Assembly (NCBI GenBank): GCA_045540315.1
Contig: JAZQHA010000168.1
Span: 19,408-83,407 of the forward strand
From: CAG-557 sp045540315
GTDB taxonomy: Bacteria; Bacillota; Clostridia; Oscillospirales; Acutalibacteraceae
Reading direction: 5' to 3'
DNA: 64,000 bases
Part shown: positions 50,776-58,309 of the stretch, piece by piece
Layout of the letters: every line of letters starts with the position of its first letter
Numbering within the stretch: the first letter of the stretch is position 1
Program-made: the position numbers and the translations under genes
The notes under the pieces: generated by a model
Told to the model about the DNA's origin: nothing
What the model saw: the letters and a program-made list of their open reading frames with translations, nothing else
Databases searched by the model: none

Positions 50776-51957
50776 TTACATTCGCTCCTCAATAATTATC
50801 TCTTCTTGCGACGCGATATTTTCCTCACATAAATAAGTTGCCAACAAAATTACCTTCTCGTTAGTGATTTTTTCTTGCTTCTCGCAATTAATTATTTTAA
50901 CTTCCTTTAGCGCCTCTTTTTCCTCATCTTCTAGCGCTTTGTGTGCTATTTTTAGCGCCTCATCTTTCGACAATACCACCGATTTTTCATAAAATTGCCG
51001 CCAAATCTCCCTATAATGCGTAATTGGTAGTGACACTCCGTTTATGTTAACGTTATCAACTTCCAAAGTTTTCTCAAAATCACTACCGGGTACCGGAAAT
51101 ATGGTCAAAGGCAGCTCAACGCCAAATAATTTTAGTCTTTTTCGCACGATGACTTTCCCGGTAAATTGCTTCTCGACTTGTGTCAGCGCGACTTCATGCT
51201 TGAGCTCTCTTTTGGTCAAGGCAAAAATTTTTGCATCAGCATGACGAATACTGCAACCCCCAAAGTCATCTTCTACAAAGCCGCTTATCAAAAGCTGCCC
51301 TGCCACTACGGCGTCTCCGCACTTCACTTCTGGCGTTCCCTGATATACCTCCATTCGAACAACTTGCCCATCACGATTTGATTTCACATTGCACGGCGTA
51401 GAGGTAGAAATTAAATCCGGAGGCTCGATGCGCTCTTTTACCTCCAAACTTAGCACGCTCCCTTTTATATTAACCGACACCCATGAAATATTCTCAAACT
51501 GGTTCATAATAGTTTTCTCAATTATCGGCGCATCAATTTCACTTTTAAGCGTTCCAACACTAACGCAGATGCTACTCATTAAATTATCCAGCTCACTTTT
51601 GTCGATAGAACTTGCTCCTTGCACATCTATTGACCATATGTAAAGTGACAAAAAATATAGCGTTAACCAAAAACAAGCAAAGCCGACTAGCAGCCCCTTA
51701 CGTTTTCTGTATTGCCTCACAAAAAAAGGAAACCCATGTTTCTCACTAAGCCTTATTTTAACCCCAGATTTTTTTGCCAACCGTCTTAGCGCTCCATATT
51801 CAGAAGCCATAACTGCGCAGTATAAACCATCTTCTTTTTTCGTCACCTCAAAAAGATTTACACCACTTTTTGCTGCTAGATTTAAAAATCGCTCCGGAAA
51901 TTTTCCTTTTGCTACAAAGATTACATATCCCCAAAAAAATCTTATTATTTTGAGCAC
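50776..51957 (-). CDS. yqfD: Sporulation protein YqfD
   Basis: This 393-residue protein starts at GTG 51957 (LKIIRFFWGYVIFVAKG) after AGAGGAG. A membrane helix (about 90-112) is followed by an extracytoplasmic region with IWSIDVQGASSIDKSELDN and NRDGQVVRMEVYQGTP, the YqfD pattern; it was once listed with SpoIV-stage proteins. It is made under sigma-E in the mother cell and works with YqfC, encoded 13 bp upstream. Confidence 0.9.
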   Translation of the reverse strand: MLKIIRFFWGYVIFVAKGKFPERFLNLAAKSGVNLFEVTKKEDGLYCAVMASEYGALRRLAKKSGVKIRLSEKHGFPFFVRQYRKRKGLLVGFACFWLTLYFLSLYIWSIDVQGASSIDKSELDNLMSSICVSVGTLKSEIDAPIIEKTIMNQFENISWVSVNIKGSVLSLEVKERIEPPDLISTSTPCNVKSNRDGQVVRMEVYQGTPEVKCGDAVVAGQLLISGFVEDDFGGCSIRHADAKIFALTKRELKHEVALTQVEKQFTGKVIVRKRLKLFGVELPLTIFPVPGSDFEKTLEVDNVNINGVSLPITHYREIWRQFYEKSVVLSKDEALKIAHKALEDEEKEALKEVKIINCEKQEKITNEKVILLATYLCEENIASQEEIIIEERM

Positions 51958-51970
51958 ATAAATCGCTCCT

Positions 51971-52267
51971 CTAAGTTATAAACTCTATTGATGTTATAAA
52001 TCCTTCCACGATAAGTGAATCCGGCGTCAGACATTTTATCGCAAGGCCGCGTCCGCAAAAAGACGTTACCATTTTGCCGGTATTTAAGCGAATTATGTTT
52101 TCGTCGTACTGCAAAATACCCCGGCATCCCTCTACGGTCACTTCTCGATTGGAGGTCATCTCAAATCGCACGCCACTCGTCATGGCACTTACTGAACCTT
52201 GCATTTTCGAGACCATATATTCTAGTCTATGACCGCCTCTTGGCCGATTTCCTTTATGTTCCCTCAA
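51971..52267 (-). CDS. yqfC: Sporulation protein YqfC (YabP/YqfC domain)
   Basis: This 98-residue protein starts at TTG 52267 after GAGGGGG. It contains RFEMTSNREVTVEGCRGILQ and NIIRLNTGKMVTSFCGRGLA, the YabP/YqfC fold that is also seen in the yabP gene of this window. It is the partner of YqfD in mother-cell engulfment or cortex formation. Confidence 0.85.
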   Translation of the reverse strand: MREHKGNRPRGGHRLEYMVSKMQGSVSAMTSGVRFEMTSNREVTVEGCRGILQYDENIIRLNTGKMVTSFCGRGLAIKCLTPDSLIVEGFITSIEFIT

Positions 52268-52362
52268 TATTATTCCCCCTCACATTTTTTACGTATCAAT
52301 AGAATAAATTATGCTCTTTGCGTGCCAAAAATAACAACACACACATACACCTGGAGGATAAA

Positions 52363-53541
52363 ATGCTTACTAAAGTCGCTCAATTCAAACGCTCGATTAT
52401 TTTTAAGGATATTCTTTTGTTTTCAGCAATCACCTTTTTGTGCATCGCCATATTACATTCACCAAACCTCTCTGCTAGTGGCGCACAGCTTGGCATAAAT
52501 TTTTGTCTCGAAATTTTAGTTCCGTCATTATTTCCGTTTATGGTTTTAGCTTCGTTCGTTGTTCAAAGCGGCCTCGCGCAAAAAATTGGTAAGCTTTTTG
52601 CACCACTTGTAAAAAAATTTTTCCATCTACCGGGCTGTACCACGGCCACTATTTTATTCGGCCTTCTCGGAGGATATCCAACAGGCGCCATCGGCATTAA
52701 TGAGCTTTATAGCCAAAAAAAAATAACCTCCACGCAAGCCGAACAAATGCTTTTATTTATCGTCTGCGGTGGACCAGCTTTTGTAATGAGCGCCATTGGT
52801 ACACAAATTGCTACTAACCAGTTAGTAGGAGTAATTCTTTTCATCGCGCAAATTCTTTCCGCAATTATTCTCGGCGTATTTGTCGGTTTTTTCTACAAAA
52901 ACTCAGCAGAACCTCCACTTATAGCAGAAACAAAAGTTATTCCACTCTCAAGCGCATTGGTTAACTCGTGCCTTAGTGCAGCTAAGTCCATGCTTAATAT
53001 GTGCGCCTTTGTCGTGCTCTTTTCAGCCTTTTTAAGTATCATAAGCCAAATCTCTTTTATTAACGCAATTTTAAATTTGCTTGAGTTTTTTCATGTTCCT
53101 TTGCCAATAATAAACAGTGTAATACCAATGTTTCTTGAGGTAACAAATGGTTGTTCTGCGGCCATTAACAATCGTGCATCAATTGAGTTACTTGCGTTTG
53201 CTCTTAGCTGGGCCGGACTTTGTGTACATTTTCAAATTTTTTCAATCACAGAGCAAATAAAATTCTCAAAAACAAAGTTTTTTCTCGCTCGACTAATTCA
53301 CGCAACTGTGTCAACCATCGTTACGCACATACTGCTACTCACGTTCGGCCAACAAGCCATTCTTACCGCAATGAGGCTTATTTTTTCTTCGCCAACCATT
53401 AATTGTTACGCCTCAAAAGGTAGCCTTGCATTGATAATTTTATGCGTTATTTTTTTGCTCACAACGCCTTCTCCAGCCTTACGGAGGGATAACTTTGAAA
53501 AAGCTAAAAAAAGAAGCTCTAGTTGTTTTTTCAAGAGATAA
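52363..53541 (+). CDS. ylbJ: Sporulation integral membrane protein YlbJ
   Basis: This 392-residue protein has about nine membrane helices and nucleoside-recognition-like gate repeats: ILVPSLFPFMVLASFVVQSG and FGLLGGYPTGAIGINELY early, and a related half later. YlbJ is needed for heat-resistant spores, and is induced by sigma-E. The ATG at 52363 follows CTGGAGGA. Its end overlaps the next gene by 47 bp. Confidence 0.85.
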   Translation: MLTKVAQFKRSIIFKDILLFSAITFLCIAILHSPNLSASGAQLGINFCLEILVPSLFPFMVLASFVVQSGLAQKIGKLFAPLVKKFFHLPGCTTATILFGLLGGYPTGAIGINELYSQKKITSTQAEQMLLFIVCGGPAFVMSAIGTQIATNQLVGVILFIAQILSAIILGVFVGFFYKNSAEPPLIAETKVIPLSSALVNSCLSAAKSMLNMCAFVVLFSAFLSIISQISFINAILNLLEFFHVPLPIINSVIPMFLEVTNGCSAAINNRASIELLAFALSWAGLCVHFQIFSITEQIKFSKTKFFLARLIHATVSTIVTHILLLTFGQQAILTAMRLIFSSPTINCYASKGSLALIILCVIFLLTTPSPALRRDNFEKAKKRSSSCFFKR

Positions 53542-54349
53542 CTTAAAATCTTTAGTTATAATTCTGCTAATAAAGCTTTTTACCAATATCTTTTTGACTA
53601 TCTTAATTTTTTCAATATTTTATATCATTTTTCCAGGCGACCTCTTCCCTACTCTACCTGCACTAACCTTTGCCAAACACACGGCGCCTCATTTATTTAG
53701 CCTGCTTTTCTTTGGAGTATTAATTATCGCGTTTTTGATACTTATCCCCCCCTTAAAGATTGGCTTTTATCTTTGGCTCAGCGAAACAAAAAAAGACAAT
53801 AAAACAAATTTGCTTACTGTCTTTCATTACTATAGTAGCCTATACTTAATCGTGCGAACCGTTATGTTTGAACTTTTAAGTCTGGCTCGTACGGGTATTG
53901 TTTTTTTCTTATACTTTACTCCAACTGTAGGTACCTTTATATTTGCGTACTCCCAAACTTACGCAGCACCAAAATCAGATCAACTTTTTCTTCGACTTTT
54001 AATGCTCGCTTCGGTTATTCTTATTTTCAACTCGGCTATTCTATTTTTCAAGCATTTAATTTCACAAATTCCAGCAAAATTTATTTTTATAATGACCTCT
54101 GACAAGAGTTTATTCTCAATATTAAGAAGTTCCAGTTTTTTGCTACACGCCAATAGCAAGGACTTCACAAAGTTGCTCGTCTCTCTTTGGAGTGTATTTT
54201 TCGCGTGTCTTTTTATAATTCCTGTTCCATTTGCTTTTGTCTATATGCAAAGTTGTATTTACGAGTTTACCAAAAAAATCATCTATAAACAAAATCAAGG
54301 GATCGTTTCGATCCCTTTAACTCAAACAGTTATAGATATTAATATTTAA
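53495..54349 (+). CDS. Polytopic membrane protein, unknown
   Basis: This 284-residue protein starts at TTG 53495, within the ylbJ 3' end, after CGGAGGG. It has about six hydrophobic helices with basic loops (KIGFYLWLSETKKDNK, near 92-107) resembling the DUF975-like layout, but I cannot name a family. Overlap with ylbJ suggests a sporulation link. A short inverted repeat (AAGGGATCG with CGATCCCTT, 54297-54317) lies in its 3' coding end. Confidence 0.65.
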   Translation: MKKLKKEALVVFSRDNLKSLVIILLIKLFTNIFLTILIFSIFYIIFPGDLFPTLPALTFAKHTAPHLFSLLFFGVLIIAFLILIPPLKIGFYLWLSETKKDNKTNLLTVFHYYSSLYLIVRTVMFELLSLARTGIVFFLYFTPTVGTFIFAYSQTYAAPKSDQLFLRLLMLASVILIFNSAILFFKHLISQIPAKFIFIMTSDKSLFSILRSSSFLLHANSKDFTKLLVSLWSVFFACLFIIPVPFAFVYMQSCIYEFTKKIIYKQNQGIVSIPLTQTVIDINI

Positions 54350-54352
54350 CTT

Positions 54353-54592
54353 TTATAATTTCAACTCTGCAATACACTTCTTGCAAATACAATGCTCTTT
54401 AAAATCCACAACATCCTCCGAGGAACCACAAAAAGTACAGACAACCTGATGTTTTCTTAATACAATTGAATCTCCATCCACATATATTTCTATCTTGTCT
54501 TTGCTATTGATATTCATAGTTTTTCTAAGTTCCATTGGTAAAACGATACGACCTAATTCGTCTATAGAACGTACGATGCCAGTTGATTTCAT
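54353..54592 (-). CDS. AbrB-family transition-state regulator with zinc-ribbon tail
   Basis: This 79-residue protein has the SpoVT/AbrB swapped-hairpin domain: MKSTGIVRSIDELGRIVLPM, ELRKTMNINSKDKIEIYVD. It is followed by four Cys (CTFCGSSED...CICKKC), a short zinc-ribbon found in many clostridial AbrB proteins. It probably represses stationary-phase genes. AAAGGA lies upstream of the ATG. It is convergent with the membrane-protein gene. Confidence 0.9.
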   Translation of the reverse strand: MKSTGIVRSIDELGRIVLPMELRKTMNINSKDKIEIYVDGDSIVLRKHQVVCTFCGSSEDVVDFKEHCICKKCIAELKL

Positions 54593-54768
54593 TGAACACT
54601 GTCCTTTCTAGCTGTCGATTTTAATCAGAAATGTTTAGATATTAAACCAATGATACTATTTTCTTACAAATTTGTCAAACATATTTTTCAAGTAAAATTT
54701 TGGTGATTCGAATATTTTAACGCAATCAATTAATATACTTTTTGTATAACAAACAAAGTGGTGATGAC

Positions 54769-55338
54769 GTGTTAAATTATATTTGGGGCGCTATGGTTAT
54801 TATTAGTATAATCTGCGCCGTATGTACCGGAAATATCGAAGCTTTATCGTCGTCTATAATGTCTGGAGCAACCGATGCTGTTAACCTTATAATTTCCATG
54901 CTCGGCATGATGAGTCTCTGGACGGGCCTTTTAAAAATCGCCGATAAAGGTGGCCTTACATATCTCCTTGCTAAGCTTTTTAGACCCATTCTCAAGCGCC
55001 TATTCAAAGACCTCCCGGAAGATAGTCCTGCCATGCGCGCAATTTGTATGAATATCACCGCAAATATACTAGGGCTTGGCAATGCAGCTACGCCACTGGG
55101 CATCTCTGCGATGAAAGAAATGAGTAAAAAAAATAAAACTCCGGGTATTGCTACCCGAAGCATGATTATTTTTACAGTTATGAATACTGCCTCTATACAA
55201 CTTGTTCCCACGATGATATCCATCCTGCGGCAACAATATGGCTCGACTTCTCCGTTTGATATCGTGCCAGCAATTTGGATATCCTCTATCACTGCGCTCA
55301 TTGTAGGCGTAACTCTTGCCAAAGTACTTGAAAAGTGA
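54769..55338 (+). CDS. spmA: Spore maturation protein SpmA
   Basis: This 189-residue membrane protein (GTG 54769, after GGTGATGAC) contains NYIWGAMVIISIICAVCTGN, MMSLWTGLLKIADKGGLTYLL and NILGLGNAATPLGISAMKEM, typical of SpmA. With SpmB, encoded 9 bp downstream, it is required for spore core dehydration. An in-frame upstream TTG would overlap the site. Confidence 0.9.
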   Translation: MLNYIWGAMVIISIICAVCTGNIEALSSSIMSGATDAVNLIISMLGMMSLWTGLLKIADKGGLTYLLAKLFRPILKRLFKDLPEDSPAMRAICMNITANILGLGNAATPLGISAMKEMSKKNKTPGIATRSMIIFTVMNTASIQLVPTMISILRQQYGSTSPFDIVPAIWISSITALIVGVTLAKVLEK

Positions 55339-55347
55339 GGAAACATC

Positions 55348-55869
55348 TTGAATTCATTTAGTTTTTACATAATGCCATGTATTATAGGCTTTATAATCTT
55401 ATTTGGATTTTCTAAAAAAGTCCCGATATTTGACGCTTTTCTTTCTGGTGCAAAAGAAGGTTTAGAATCAACTTTTTCTATTGCACCTTCACTTATCGGC
55501 CTAATCGTTGCGGTCTCTATGCTAAAGGCCTCCGGGGCTTTCGACATTATTACATATTTATTCGCACCAATCGGAAATTTAATTGCCATACCAAAAGAAA
55601 CCATCCCACTAATGCTATTGCGTCCAATCTCTGGCAGTGGCGCTCTCGCTCTAGTAGATTCCATTTTAAAGTCATGCGGACCAGATAGTTTTCCGGGTAG
55701 AGTCGCATCGGTTATGATGGGCTCAACAGAAACTACCTTCTACGCTATCGCGGTATATTTTGGGGCTGCCGGAATAAAAAATACCAGACATACCATTCCA
55801 GCAGCTCTCACAGCCGACTTCACAAGCTTTATCATGTCCGTACTCATGGTGCGACTTTTGTTTAATTAG
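55348..55869 (+). CDS. spmB: Spore maturation protein SpmB
   Basis: This 173-residue membrane protein (TTG 55348 after GAGGAAA) has LSGAKEGLESTFSIAPSLIG, RPISGSGALALVDSILK and STETTFYAIAVYFGAAG, typical of SpmB, which acts with SpmA in core dehydration. The gene ends the pair; the tRNA gene lies downstream on the other strand. Confidence 0.92.
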   Translation: MNSFSFYIMPCIIGFIILFGFSKKVPIFDAFLSGAKEGLESTFSIAPSLIGLIVAVSMLKASGAFDIITYLFAPIGNLIAIPKETIPLMLLRPISGSGALALVDSILKSCGPDSFPGRVASVMMGSTETTFYAIAVYFGAAGIKNTRHTIPAALTADFTSFIMSVLMVRLLFN

Positions 55870-55976
55870 AAGTACTACAAATTATCCTTGCAAACCAATG
55901 TGTTGCCAATAAGATTGCCGGATACTTAAAAATATTTGATTATAACTTTATGCTCGCATCGTCGTCGAATGATATT

Positions 55977-56050
55977 TGGCTGCGGCACTAGGATTCGAAC
56001 CCAGACAAACAGAGTCAGAGTCTGCTGTGCTACCATTACACAATGCCGCA
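55977..56050 (-). tRNA. tRNA-Gln (anticodon CUG)
   Basis: The minus strand folds as a tRNA: acceptor TGCGGCA with TGCCGCA, D stem GTGT/GCAC, anticodon stem GCAGA/TCTGT with loop CTCTGAC giving anticodon CTG, T arm CTGGG-TTCGAAT-CCTAG, discriminator G and an encoded CCA (55979-55977). G73 fits tRNA-Gln. A strong promoter lies just upstream. It is the substrate of the GatCAB route whose gatCA genes are in this window. Confidence 0.93.
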
Positions 56051-56062
56051 TTTTACAAATTC

Positions 56063-56090
56063 ATTATACATCAAAAAAAAAATAAGTCAA
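56063..56090 (-). promoter_or_regulatory. Promoter of tRNA-Gln
   Basis: On the minus strand TTGACT (56090-56085) and TATAAT (56068-56063) are 16 bp apart, ending 13 bp before the tRNA 5' end. Confidence 0.75.
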
Positions 56091-56305
56091 GTTTTTTATG
56101 CTGGTGAGTGTCCATAAGTAAATACTCAAACGAAGGTAGAACGAAAAAGCGGTGCTATATGGTCGTAATCGCGTTTCGTGAGTTTTGGTAAAGCAGAATA
56201 ACACAATAAATAGGAGATGCTCATAAATACGATAGCAGATATTGGCCTCAAAATTTATATTCTTCAAAAATATTTTGTCGAGATGTATCTTCGTAATAGT
56301 TCAAT
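56091..56305. other. Intergenic region between tRNA-Gln and yloV
   Basis: About 215 bp between the two divergent promoters. The yloU (Asp23) gene that commonly precedes yloV is not present. A short minus-strand frame (56064-56267) overlaps the tRNA promoter and has no ribosome-binding site. Nothing else is seen. Confidence 0.5.
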
Positions 56306-56334
56306 TTGAAAAATTAGCAATTTTATGATATAGT
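56306..56334 (+). promoter_or_regulatory. Promoter of the yloV/fakA-like gene
   Basis: TTGAAA (56306-56311) and TATAGT (56329-56334) are 17 bp apart with TG before the -10. Confidence 0.6.
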
Positions 56335-56415
56335 CAATTATAAACGCACAATGTTTCTTTCAAAGTTTTATCCAAAATAACGCGATGCGGTCACTTGTAA
56401 AGGAGAGTACATAAT

Positions 56416-58071
56416 TTGATTAATGGGAATTGTCTTTTAAATGCCATTATTTCGGGTGCAAATAACATTACGAAAAATAAAGATTTAGTCGATAAGCTGA
56501 ATATTTTTCCGGTGCCAGACGGTGATACCGGTACGAATATGTCTATGACGATGGCTTCGGCGGTAGCAGAACTGCAAAAAGCTGAGCCGGATTTGCAAAT
56601 CGGAACAGTAGCTTCTATGGCTGCTTCTGCACTTTTGCGGGGCGCAAGAGGTAACTCCGGTACGATTCTTTCGCTGCTGTTTAGAGGCTTTTCAAAGGGC
56701 CTTTGTGACCTCGAAAATGCAACAGGTCGAGACTTGGTGAATGCGCTTTCAATCGGTGTGGATGCGGCTTACAAGGCGGTTATGAAACCTGCTGAAGGTA
56801 CGATGCTAACAGTAGCTAGAGTTGCTTATGAGAAGGGCAGAGAAGCCTCGAATATAAGCGACGACACAGTTTACGTTTGGGAGGAAATTTGCAAAGGCGC
56901 AAACGAAGCACTCGCAACCACTCCGGAACTTTTGCCAGTACTAAAAAAAGCTGGCGTCGTAGATGCAGGTGGAAAAGGCGTTTGCTTGATTTTTGAAGGA
57001 ATGATGTCAGTGTTTAGAGATGGCACGATTATTGAAAATACCGCCTCGAACGAAGGCGCTGCTTCGGAAATTTTCGATAGCGAATTTAGCTCGGTGATTA
57101 GCGAATTCGACGAGGATATTAATTTTACTTATTGCACGGAGTTTATTGTTGGTCGCAACAAAGATATTTTAACTCCACCAGAAAAGTTGCGCTCTTATTT
57201 GGAAACTATAGGTGACTGCGTGGTTGTAGTCGACGACGAGGAAATTATTAAAGTGCATGTGCATACTGAGGACCCTGGCTTGGCGTTACAAGAGGCACTT
57301 GGTTTTGGGCAACTTCTAAAAGTTAAGGTCGAAAATATGCGCGAGCAAAATAAATCTGCGAAAGCTTCAGCACCTAAAAAAGTTAAGCTCGAGCCAGTTG
57401 AGCCAACTGATGAGATTGGATTTGTCGCGGTGGCTGCCGGAGATGGCCTTAAAACCTTATTTAATGACTTGGGTAGCCTACATGTTGTGGGCGGCGGGCA
57501 AACTATGAACCCCAGCGTAGAGAACATTTTAGAGGCAGCACTTGCGACGCCTGCTAAAAATGTTTTCGTTTTGCCTAATAACAAAAATATTGTCCTTGCG
57601 GCAGAACAAGCAGCGCCACTGGCTACGGATAGAAAAATTATTGTGCTCCCCACACGCACGATACCTCAAGGATTAGCTGCTATGTTGGCTTTTAATCCTG
57701 AACGTAGCGTTATGGAAAACTTTAAGTTGATGAGCGACGCTGTTTCAAATGTTAAGTCTGGACAAGTAACTTTTGCAGCGAGAGACTCGGAATATGGCGG
57801 ATTCAAAATAAAGAAAGACGACATTTTGGCCTTTACAAGTGGAAAACTCGTACATAAAGCAAAAGACCCGGTTAAGTCGGTAGTTAAACTCGTTAACTCG
57901 CTAACAGACAAGCAAACTTCGTACATTACCATCATTTACGGAAACGATATTACCGAGGAACAAGCTGAATTGGCATTTAAGCAAATTCAATCAAAGGTCG
58001 GTTCGAAAGTCGATGTGACCTTAATCAACGGTCAGCAACCACTAGATTATTTCATCGTATCGGTGGAGTGA
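56416..58071 (+). CDS. DAK2-domain fatty acid kinase catalytic protein (YloV/FakA-like)
   Basis: This 551-residue protein starts at TTG 56416 after AAAGGAGAG. The N-terminal DhaL/DAK2 kinase domain has LNIFPVPDGDTGTNMSMTMA (ATP/Mg-binding Asp residues) and RGARGNSGTILSLLFRG; the central and C-terminal parts resemble FakA (YloV). FakA phosphorylates fatty acids bound to FakB (DegV family) for phospholipid synthesis. recG follows, as in Bacillus (yloV-sdaA-recG order), with a cloverleaf repeat between. Confidence 0.9.
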   Translation: MINGNCLLNAIISGANNITKNKDLVDKLNIFPVPDGDTGTNMSMTMASAVAELQKAEPDLQIGTVASMAASALLRGARGNSGTILSLLFRGFSKGLCDLENATGRDLVNALSIGVDAAYKAVMKPAEGTMLTVARVAYEKGREASNISDDTVYVWEEICKGANEALATTPELLPVLKKAGVVDAGGKGVCLIFEGMMSVFRDGTIIENTASNEGAASEIFDSEFSSVISEFDEDINFTYCTEFIVGRNKDILTPPEKLRSYLETIGDCVVVVDDEEIIKVHVHTEDPGLALQEALGFGQLLKVKVENMREQNKSAKASAPKKVKLEPVEPTDEIGFVAVAAGDGLKTLFNDLGSLHVVGGGQTMNPSVENILEAALATPAKNVFVLPNNKNIVLAAEQAAPLATDRKIIVLPTRTIPQGLAAMLAFNPERSVMENFKLMSDAVSNVKSGQVTFAARDSEYGGFKIKKDDILAFTSGKLVHKAKDPVKSVVKLVNSLTDKQTSYITIIYGNDITEEQAELAFKQIQSKVGSKVDVTLINGQQPLDYFIVSVE

Positions 58072-58121
58072 GTTTCGTAAGGAAGTTTGTGCTTACTTCA
58101 AATTTGCTGTGCCGCCACGGC

Positions 58122-58238
58122 GCCGCGAGGCGCCGAAGGCCCCAAAAAAATTTGGGGCCTTCGGCCAGTCAAAAGCGCAACGAAGTTGGGCTTTTGACTA
58201 CAACGAAAATAATTCATTATTTTCGTTGGCCTCGCGGC
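58122..58238 (-). repeat. Cloverleaf repeat, copy 12
   Basis: GCCGCGAGGC (58122-58131) pairs with GCCTCGCGGC (58229-58238), and the arms add a perfect 9-bp stem GCCGCCACG (58111-58119) with CGTGGCGGC (58239-58247). Inner hairpins are GCCGAAGGCCCC..., AGTCAAAAGCGCAAC... (with a mismatch) and CAACGAAAATAA.... It lies between yloV and recG, and an open frame that runs through it is an accidental extension of recG. Confidence 0.93.
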
Positions 58239-58309
58239 CGTGGCGGCTTGCTAAAGTAAAGATAAAAATCGAAATAAATCGATTAAATTTCGTACGTGGA
58301 GGTGCCAAC

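Noticed and set aside
54297..54317. Inverted repeat AAGGGATCG / CGATCCCTT as a terminator
   Set aside because: It lies inside the 3' coding end of the membrane-protein gene and has no T run on either side.
58109..58309. In-frame N-terminal extension of recG through the cloverleaf repeat
   Set aside because: It translates repeat DNA (residues like QSKAQRSWAF also appear from other copies) and has no ribosome-binding site; TGGAGG before GTG 58310 gives a RecG of normal length.
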